Source of the DNA: Nymphaea colorata
Taxonomy: Eukaryota > Streptophyta > Magnoliopsida > Nymphaeales > Nymphaeaceae
Reading direction: 5' to 3'
Assembly: GCF_008831285.2 (NCBI RefSeq)
Contig: NC_045143.1
Coordinates: 17,821,655-17,885,654 of the forward strand
DNA: 64,000 nucleotides
The notes below the pieces were generated by a model. It saw only the letters and a program-made list of their open reading frames with translations. It searched no databases and was not told the DNA's origin. Positions 56,626 to 64,000 of the stretch are shown here, one piece after another; positions within the stretch are counted from its first letter, which is position 1, and each line of letters opens with the position of its first letter. Position numbers and translations under genes: made by a program.

Positions 56626-59600
56626 TGGTAGGACCTTGCCCGGAGTAGGTCTAGACACTTCCCTACAGCCGATCCTATCCCGAAGATCTCTTGAGGGAGC
56701 CTAAAACAAACCTAGAGAAGGAAATGAAACAAAGACTCTACCCGGCTGGACTGATAATCCCGACACTAAACTCCCCTAGGTAGAGGATACAAGTGCGTGT
56801 AAATCCCAATCCCAAGGCTGAATCCTACTACAAAATATGCTAACGTGTGTGTGAGGGCAAACAAACACAAATGAATCAATCTTCTTTACTTGGAATAGAA
56901 AGATGCATCAATCACTAGAAATAAAGCCAATGAAGAAGCTAATGTCTCGCAGCCGGGTCTTAGGCCAATGGCCACCGGAAAACTACAAGAACACTAAAAC
57001 TGAAATGCAAACACTAAATGAAGACAAAGAATCACCCCTTTAAACTGGATCTATAGGGAACCAGAGAGTACGTACCCTACGAAGGCTAGCTTGGTGTTCC
57101 AACAAAAGAGACCATGGGATGAATACCAATTCCCGGGTATTACAGCAACCGGAAATGAGAAAACCAATGTTGGAGAAGGCCAATCGGTGTTGCTGTATTA
57201 ATCGGATAGTTCTAAAATGCCGTGGAACATCCTATCCAAAGATCGGCCACCGGTTGAAGACTGCTCGCCGCTCAAAGCTAGGACGCGTTGCAGGTAAAGA
57301 AGCTCGGTCTAGAGCTTGGAGTAAACCTAGCTACGGTAGTGATGTTGAGCTCGGCCTAGAGCTCAGACTGAACCTAAGGTGTGGCTGGCTAGGCTAGGAC
57401 TGGTTCTTAATGAGCTTGGTGCCGTTTGAGTAGGTTTAGGTTTAGTCGAGGTATGGGTAGGATAGGAAAGATTGAGTGAGGCTTAGGGGTGTATTCGGTA
57501 CTAGGATTAGGATAGGAAATGATTTTAGGACTCGTGGAGCATTAGCTAAGTTGAAGGAAATAACGGCTAAGATACCAAATGTGGGCTAAGGGATTGCACG
57601 AGTGAAGGTTGAGTCCAAATGTGGATGGCTTGGGACTAGGATGGGTGGTGTGAGGGGTCAGGTTTGAGCAAATGTAGGATGGTTTGGGGCAGATGGCTGG
57701 TGCTAAGGAAGTCCTAAATACATTATTTTGAATAATATGTATTTATTTAAAATGGAAAAGAAAAAAATATTGGTCAAAAGGGGCTTTTTAGAAAAGGCTG
57801 GCGCCTGTGGTTGGTCAAAGGGCTTTATCGGCATTGGGTCAAAGGACAGGGCTAATAGAGTCATTGAAGAAAGAGGGTGGAAATGGGGATGTGTGGAAGG
57901 GAGGGAAACGTCACGAAATTTCGTAAGCCGAGTCGTTGAAACACGTGTTGAGGGAGGAAGGAGTCCCCATCTCCCTTCTCTCTCGTTCTTTCCGCCTTCC
58001 ATTTTCTCGTATTTCATTTCCGCCCCTCTCTTTTAGCGATATAACACTCATGAGCTCTGAGTGCTGCGCTTACCATACATACACAGCATTAAATGTAAAC
58101 TGTTACATTACGTCCCTCAGCAATTTGCAAAACAATGGGTAAAAAATTTGATACAGTGACTATGGCACACAATTGAGGGAGAGATGAAGGCGCGCGAGTG
58201 AGGTTTCCTACCAAATGTAGGAAACCTTGGCTCATGTAGTGGGCTGGCTCACCTGCTTGGATGCTGGCCATGTGTCTAGATGTGAGCTGGAAAAGGAGAT
58301 GGTTAAAGAAGAGATTTACCTCTCACCAAATGTGGCTCTGGACAAAGGGCAAATGTGTCCACGGACTGAGATGGCCGGAAGCCCCAAATGTATGCTGGAA
58401 ATATGGCAGAGGTGGCCGGAAATTGTTGAAATTTTGACCAGCACTAAATCAAAGCCAATTCTCACCCAAATTCAGCCGGATTCGTTTCTTTTTTTTTCTT
58501 TTTTTTTTCCTTTTTCTCTTGGGCGTTTCTTTTCTTTTCTTTTCTCTTCTTTTCTTTTTCTGCCCTTTTTCACTGATTTTTCTTTCTTTCTTTTTCTGAT
58601 TTTTCAGCGAGAATTTCAGGTAGAACCAGAGGATGGTTTCTATCCCTTTTTGCTTGAGTTTTGCTGGCTGATTGGAAACAAACTTCAAGGAAAAGTTTGG
58701 GAAATCTAGGAAATCCCTTGTGATTCGTAAGAACTAGTTTAGGGAAAGCTTCCACCGTGAAATAGGTCTGAAACTCTTGGCTGTGACTCGAGAGAATCAG
58801 ACCACTCCGTTGGCGAATCTTAACCCAAAATAATCCAACGGCGTTGCACAAGTTCAATTCTGAAATCTCATGCACTAACCTTTAGATTGCTGATGAAGTT
58901 GTATGCTGCCCACCAAGGGGAATTGCAGCCTTCCCGAGGACGAAACTGGCCTCTAACTTCCACTTGTGGTGGATGGAAGTTGCACCGTTGCTCGTTGGAG
59001 TTGGGATGGGGAATCCGTGGGCTGTTGAAGATGCAGGGGCCGAGGCACACCTTGGATTCTTCAGCCACCAAGCCATCGGTCGAGGGGTTGAGGAAGAGAC
59101 CAAGAAAGGGGAGAAGATGGAGGAAAGACCGTCGGGTTCTAAGAGAGTTGCACGATGGAGAAAGGGACGAGCCGCCGCCAATGAGTGAGAGGGGGTTGAG
59201 AAGAGGAAGAGAGGGGCACGTGAAAGAGAGAGGAGACGTGAGGAGAGAGAGTGCTAGAACTCAAATGAAATCTTATTTCTCAAATAGCATATGAAATGCA
59301 AATTACACAAAGTTTAGATACTAACCTAAGTGACTCGATTCACAGATGGATCAAACCGGTTCACTTTAACTCAAAGCAAATGACTCGAGATACAAACCAT
59401 CTCGGTCCACACAATCTGAAGTAAAATGCATAAGCAAATGAATATAGAATTGGGCGTATTGCCCCTAGCTAATGAAATGAACCCTTGTGCTTGGTGGGTG
59501 CAAGGTGGGGGACTCGTCTGGGTTGCCGCCCAGACTTCGGATTTTCCCCAATAAGCCAACTCGGCCTACTTGAACTAAGACCATGCTCAGCCGAGACTCC

Positions 59601-59991
59601 CTATCTAGGTTCATTTTAGACCACCACTAAGGACTTGGATCAAGACCGACACTAGGATGGACTAGTCCTGAACCGGAGCTAAGACTTTCAATTTGGCCTT
59701 CCTTGGTTGAATCCGCTCCCAAGTGCTGGTCTTCTCTAAATGTATCCGGACCTAGAGCCTTTGCATCTCCACCCACTGCTCATGCACTAAGTCCTGGTTT
59801 AGCCTCCCTTACTGTCATAGTGTCTTGCTCATCTTGTAGTTCCAATCCTTCAGCCCTGGCTCGACTGCTCTCGCCGTGTTCAAACACGCTTCTAGGAGGA
59901 GGTCTAGGTCGACCCGTATCAAAATCTAAAAAAGTAGAAAAAAAAAAAAAACCTACGAGGGACATTTTTTTTAAATTACCAAAATATCACA
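56626..59991 (-). repeat. Putative 5' LTR (~3.4 kb)
   Basis: The inner end is fixed by the adjacent primer-binding site. The outer end is inferred from TGTGATATTTTGG on the minus strand at 59991, a typical TG start; no second LTR exists in the window to confirm it. A long pyrimidine tract (58487-58600) and GC-rich stretches lie inside. Open frames of 100-160 codons here (57728-58036, 58227-58709, 58887-59294) overlap on both strands and resemble nothing known; I treat them as chance. Length fits chromovirus LTRs of the Tekay/Del type, but the outer limit is uncertain. Confidence 0.55.
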
Positions 59992-60162
59992 CCGCCCTTT
60001 TAAGGCATATGTAGTTTTTCAATTAACCGGGAACCAACAAATGGTTCAAATGAATGAATGCATGTAAGAATGAATAGCGATCAAGTGCGTGCTGCTATTT
60101 AAGACACGCTAAAATTAGTCAATAGTTAGCGCAATTTACAAAATGCCTATATAAAACTGATG

Positions 60163-60164
<2 letters not shown>

Positions 60165-60217
<53 letters not shown>
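60165..60217. repeat. (CT)n microsatellite
   Basis: About 26 perfect CT units. Confidence 0.97.
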
Positions 60218-60221
<4 letters not shown>

Positions 60222-60399
60222 GGCTGAATATAGAGACAAAGCCCTCCGTGTTCCACTCAAACCATCGCACGCTCGAGGGTCTCTCACTCTCTCTCACTTT
60301 CTCTAGGCGATGGAAGGTTGAAGCCATCCACAACACAATAAGGGTGGAGGCCTTAGAGAATACATTGAAAAGGCTAAAGCAGTTAGTACCTACTTGGAG

Positions 60400-61064
60400 C
60401 ACAATTTAAGCTGAGGATAAAGCAAAGTCCTTGTACAAGTAAAGAGAAGGAGGACATGCATAAGATTTTATATGCTTCAGCTATTGGTATTTAATGTATG
60501 CTGTGGTGTGTATAAGGTCAGATATCGCTCATGCAATTGGGGTTGTCAATAGGTTACTATCAAATCCTTTAAAGAGTGTTGGAATGCTGTGAAATGGATT
60601 TTGAGATATTTTCGAGGTGTTAGTAATATGTGTCTATGTTATGGTGGATAGCAACCTACTTTGATAAGTTACACAAATTCATATATAGTAGGTGATGTTG
60701 TTCAATAAAAGTATATTTCGTTTTGCTCAATATATTCACAGAGGCTAGTATAGAATTGTAATGGATCAAAAAGTTTATATAAGAACTTGGTTTTGCTCAA
60801 TAAAAGTATATTTCGTTTTATGACACTCAGCGCGCGATTCATCTTGGCAAGAGTTCTACCTTTCATACAAGATCGAAACATATTGTTGTAAGGTATCATT
60901 GGATAAGTGACGTGTTAAAAGCAAAACAACTTGAACTTGAGAAAATTCATACAAATGACAATGGTATTAATATGATGACTAAAGAATTTCCTTGTTCAAA
61001 GCTTGATGTGTTGTTCGATCGTCGGTTTGGCAAGATCCTTTACATAGTCAGTGAGGGGAAAATG
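60400..61064 (+). pseudogene. Copia RNase H remnant and polypurine tract
   Basis: Pieces in several frames match the C-terminal part of copia pol: MHKILYASAIG, IHLGKSSTFHTRSKHIVVRY, HWISDVLKAKQLELEKIHT and NDNGINMMTKEFPCSKLDV. These correspond to the YASAVGSLMY, AIHLxKNxxFHxRTKHIDVRYHFIR and DxxTKxLP blocks. A 30-bp phrase containing TCAATAAAAGTATATTTCG occurs twice (60701 and 60795) within the frame. The purine-rich GTGAGGGGAAAATG at 61051-61064 immediately precedes the LTR start. The lineage differs from the 8.7-kb element in wording and orientation. Non-functional. Confidence 0.82.
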
Positions 61065-61800
61065 TGTTGGGTTGGATCTCCTTCATGTGGAGGATCCCGA
61101 TCTGAGCCAAAAAAAAAAAAAAAAACATCCATACTTGACAAAAATGAAAAGGAGCATTTTTAATAAATATGGTGGACTAAATCTAAAATTTTTAAAAAAA
61201 GGGCTGAAGGAGAAGGACACCCGATTTTTTTGTGCAAGTTGGACTTTAGGGTTTTCTTCTCCTTTTTTGTAAGTTATTCTTGAAGAAAGATAAGAAAAGA
61301 AAGGAAGAGTTCTTGTTCTCCATTGATTTTTGAAGCCATTAGAGAGATTTAAAAGAGAGAAAAAGAAAGATTGAGAAGGGGAAATATTCCTTTACTGTTT
61401 GGGCATTTCTTCCATTCTTCTTCTCTTTGTTTATTGAAGATTAGGGCAAGAGAAAGAGGGTTTCTTGTTGCGGGAAGATCATTGCTCTTAATTAGATGAT
61501 ATTCTTCCACTTCCTCCTCTTCATTTGCTTCATTGTTTCTTTATTTTGGTGATTATTGGGCTTTTGGAGTGTAGGCATTATATCTTGTCCTCCTGTAATC
61601 ATTTCCATATTACATAATGGATTTGTTTTTGGGTTGCTTTCAACCCCGCGGTATTTATCTCCCATTTTGAGAGGGTTTTATACGTTAAAATTATCTCTTT
61701 TATTTCGCTTGAGATTATGATTTGATTGCTTGTTTCATTATTATGTATTGAAATATATATATTTGTGAGATTCCTTAGATGATACGGGTTTTGTTTTGGG
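61065..61800 (+). repeat. Copia 3' LTR, outer limit uncertain
   Basis: Starts TGTTGGGTTGGATCTCC after the polypurine tract. The CCCGCGGTATTTATCTCCC block followed by TTTTATACGTTAAAATTATC near 61647 is typical of the U3/R region of this kind of plant copia LTR. The partner LTR is not in the window, so the right end is a guess between 61740 and 61860. Confidence 0.6.
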
Positions 61801-61874
61801 TGAAAGAAGTATTTTGTTTTGTGTGTGCACGAGATAGAAGTGCTTGTTTACAGGTTGTTGCGAGTCATTGTCTT

Positions 61875-62145
61875 CAATTATGAAGTGTCTGTTTTTCTCA
61901 ACACTACCTACAACAGTTCTAACCGCATCATTGAGCTGCAGCTTAACGGTCAGTTCCCCTCCGAATTGGGCATGCCTTCTGGTGGCATTCCCACCACCAT
62001 TGCGCGGCTTACTGCCCTCGAGCATCTCCTCATCCAGTACCTCTCTGACCCCATCCCTTCTTCCTTGGCCAACCTCGTGCACCTCAACTACCTAGGCCAA
62101 CATTTCGGGTCCCATCAAGTTGGATCGGCTCAGTCACCAGCCTAA
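61875..62145 (+). pseudogene. Leucine-rich-repeat fragment, PGIP-like
   Basis: The frame contains NSSNRIIELQLNGQFPSELG, GGIPTTIARLTALEHLLIQ and PIPSSLANLVHLNYLG. The spacing IxxLxxLxxLxxxxxxxxxxIPxxLxxLxxLxxL is that of plant extracellular leucine-rich repeats, and the order resembles polygalacturonase-inhibitor proteins or receptor-kinase ectodomains. Internal repeats are missing or out of frame. GPIKLDRLSHQPNR appears in a second frame after 62100. GC content is higher than in the flanks. It has no signal peptide, and lies directly beside a copia LTR, so it is either a gene truncated by an insertion or a captured piece. Confidence 0.6.
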
Positions 62146-62219
62146 CCGTTAATAGCCCGTCCTATCCTTGCTCACCAACCAGCCAAAGATCATGGCTATC
62201 ATTCGTTAATAACCCAAAT

Positions 62220-62980
62220 TTTTTGAAAATCTATATTTAATATTTTTCAAACATTTTACAACAGCATTCAAGGAATTTCAACTTCAAAAACTTCAATTTC
62301 ACTTAATTTTGATCATTTTTTCTTTTATTTGATTATCAACTATATTTGGCATTTATTTGGATCTAGTTGTAGACTTTGGACACAAAGCCCAATCCCAATT
62401 TAGACTTATTTTACAATTCAAATTAGGATTCGGTCCAAAAACTCATATAAAAACCTAAAACAAATCCATAGGTCTAAATATGGATCCAAATCTCAGTTCA
62501 AGGTCCAAAATAGGTCACTAGATCCAAATTCAGATCCAAACACCCACCCTAGATCCAAACCAGATCTAAGTTATAGCTCTAGATCCAAAATGAATCCATA
62601 TCCAAATCCAAATTCTAAAACTAGATCCAATCAACAAAACATTAGATCAGACCTTGATCCAAATCTCAATTTTAGATTCATTTGATCCCAATTTGTGCCT
62701 TTGATCCAATGTAGACCCAATCCAGGATCCAAAATCTAAATCCATATCCTTGTTTTGTTCCAAATTCTTAATCTAGATCCAAACTTAGATCCAATTCCAA
62801 GTTTTTATCTCATCTAGTTATAAATCTGATACTCATATCCAAATCTGAATTTTAAATCCAAATTCATGATCCAAATCCAAATATATTATTTTTGAACCAT
62901 TATAAACTCTTGATCTAGATCCAAATCCAAATCTTGAGACCTAGATCCATTTTTGGATCCAAATCCAAGTTAGAGATCAT
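62220..62980. repeat. Degenerate GATCCAAAT-rich tract
   Basis: Words such as GATCCAAAT, ATCCAAATCC and TAGATCCAAA recur dozens of times with irregular spacing over about 600 bp (62350-62960). The reverse complement of similar words (TTTGGATCTAATTTGG) occurs near the end of the LTR-like repeats at 33600-33700 and 37620-37690, so this may be a minus-strand relative of those LTR ends. Confidence 0.6.
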
Positions 62981-63164
62981 TCAAGGGCCCATGTATCGAG
63001 ACATTATGATTGTTTTCAAATACCAATAATTTCTAATACAAAATTTCCAAAATACCATTGGTTTTTTTGAAATATCAACTTATTTTTCAAAATCCCTTTC
63101 ATTTTCTAAAAATATCCTTGAATTTTTCAAAATGTCCTTATTTTTTTGTCAAAATACACTTTAT

Positions 63165-63495
63165 GGGGCCCACAGCCGACTTGGCAGGCTGGCAAGGCTC
63201 GGTCTAGCCCTACTTGGCACAACCAGACATGGCCTTGGCCTGGCCAACCCCGGCCCTGGCCTACCGGCCCGTCAAACACGGCCATGGCTGGCCTGACTAG
63301 CCAATCCAGGCCCGAGCTAGCCTAGCCCGGCCAATCACAGCCTGCCACATCCCTGGCTGGCCAATCCCGGCCTAGGTGCGCTGGCCAAATGCAGCCTGTG
63401 CCCAGCAAAAATAGGCCTATGGCCGGCCAGCATGGCCTTTTTAAGCCTGCATTTGGGCCAGGCCTAGGCTAGGCGAACCTTGGATGGGCAGCCCC
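63165..63495. repeat. GGCC-rich degenerate tract
   Basis: About 330 bp far richer in G+C than its surroundings, dominated by GGCC-containing words (CTGGCC, CGGCC, TGGCCAA, AGGCC) at 5-20-bp spacing. No exact unit could be defined. No open frame of interest. Confidence 0.75.
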
Positions 63496-64000
63496 TTGGT
63501 GTGGTCAACTCTCCAATCAACCCATTTTTGGATGAATTTGACCCTTGTAGTATTTTTAAGTTATTTTTAAGTCAATAATGATTAATTTGATTTTGTAAAA
63601 AAAGACCACAATGCTCGTGAGCCTCCCTCCTCGATAAATACCTCGTCATTTCTCTCATTTATCCATCATCTTTTCAAGCCTTTGAGTCTTTTTTCCTCTT
63701 CTATATTTCTTTTTGTCCTCCTCTTTCTCTTATTCTTCTTTAATTTTTTTTGTTTGGCTCTCTTCATCATCAACTTCAAGCATCCATTTCCAACAAGAGG
63801 AGACCTTGGAGGAGCATGTGATGGACTCTTGAGTTGCATCCCCAACCTGTTGAAGCCTCTATAGCCACCTCTACACCAAATCTTTTTTTAATGGTATTTA
63901 TAACTTCTCTTTCTACCATTCTTGTCTCTTTTTTTCATAACAAGCCCATAATGGTCTATAGTCTCTTTTTCGTCCTTGAAGCTCTAAAAGCATGACCAAG
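63496..64000. other. Unassigned end, possibly LTR promoter-like
   Basis: A GATAAATACC TATA-like word at about 63634 lies in CCTCCTCGATAAATACCTCG and is followed by pyrimidine-rich DNA. A 60-codon open frame (63682-63864) with a hydrophobic, Phe/Leu-rich start has no family resemblance and is probably chance. The arrangement recalls the U3-R region of a gypsy LTR, but there is no partner copy in the window. Confidence 0.35.

Larger units (their letters stand above)
39223..59991 (-). mobile_element. Truncated chromovirus-like gypsy with amplified gag-pro
   Basis: Read on the minus strand from right to left: putative 5' LTR (59991-56626), initiator-Met primer-binding site (56622-56608), leader (to 55957), then nine full and one partial copy of a leader-gag-protease segment. 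It ends abruptly in a P450 gene fragment at 39222. RT, RNase H, integrase, polypurine tract and 3' LTR are absent. Gag has the FPRFNG and HFEGEARRWWRWQ wording, and protease the LLDSGATHNFVS wording, seen in plant chromovirus-type Ty3/gypsy elements. Every copy is frameshifted or truncated, so none makes an intact gag-pro. Confidence 0.8.

Noticed and set aside
58227-58709. A 160-codon open frame with a hydrophobic tail
   Set aside because: The tail is a translated polypyrimidine tract. The frame lies inside the putative LTR and overlaps open frames on the other strand.
60136-60402. Minus-strand 88-codon frame with Arg-Glu repeats
   Set aside because: It is a translation of the (CT)n microsatellite and its flank.

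Overview
The window looks like nuclear DNA of a flowering plant with a large, transposon-rich genome. It is AT-rich and almost every recognisable coding segment is plant LTR-retrotransposon sequence: Ty1/copia, Tat-like Ty3/gypsy and chromovirus-like Ty3/gypsy. Scattered among these are short pieces of plant genes: a two-domain phytocystatin, a cytochrome P450 N-terminus, a leucine-rich-repeat (PGIP-like) fragment and an orphan exon. All assignments rest on motifs read by eye. I see no complete host gene, and no tRNA, rRNA or CRISPR array. The species cannot be named from the sequence.

Layout. 1-8.4 kb: mostly unassigned DNA with microsatellites, a pyrimidine-rich minisatellite, a decayed copia reverse transcriptase and a possible CACTA end. 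8.4-25.3 kb: a badly decayed plus-strand Tat-like gypsy element, in the order plant-mobile-domain (PMD)-like ORF, gag, protease, RT, RNase H, integrase, 3' minisatellite. It is broken by a nearly complete minus-strand copia element (8714-14269, with 297-bp LTRs), by a Harbinger-like element (15358-16122), and by a two-domain cystatin pseudogene that replaces part of the RT palm (20857-21481). 26.8-27.6 kb: a three-arm foldback. 28.4-30.5 kb: a second PMD-plus-gag remnant. 30.8-37.8 kb: two diverged ~3-kb LTR-like direct repeats around a ~770-bp interior, abutting an orphan exon.

39.2-60.0 kb holds the most striking structure: a minus-strand chromovirus-like element in which one leader-gag-protease segment of 1,741 bp is repeated head to tail, nine full copies plus one partial. 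The inner eight are almost identical; the outer ones are diverged. One end runs through a normal leader and initiator-Met primer-binding site into a putative ~3.4-kb LTR. The other end is fused to the first ~70 codons of a P450. The RT, RNase H, integrase and second LTR are absent. It looks like a young satellite made from retrotransposon coding DNA, with the caveat that copy number depends on the assembly.

60.4-64 kb: a copia RNase H remnant with its LTR, the LRR fragment, a degenerate GATCCAAAT-rich tract, a GGCC-rich tract and an unassigned end. Working together in the usual sense applies only within each mobile element; none appears fully functional.
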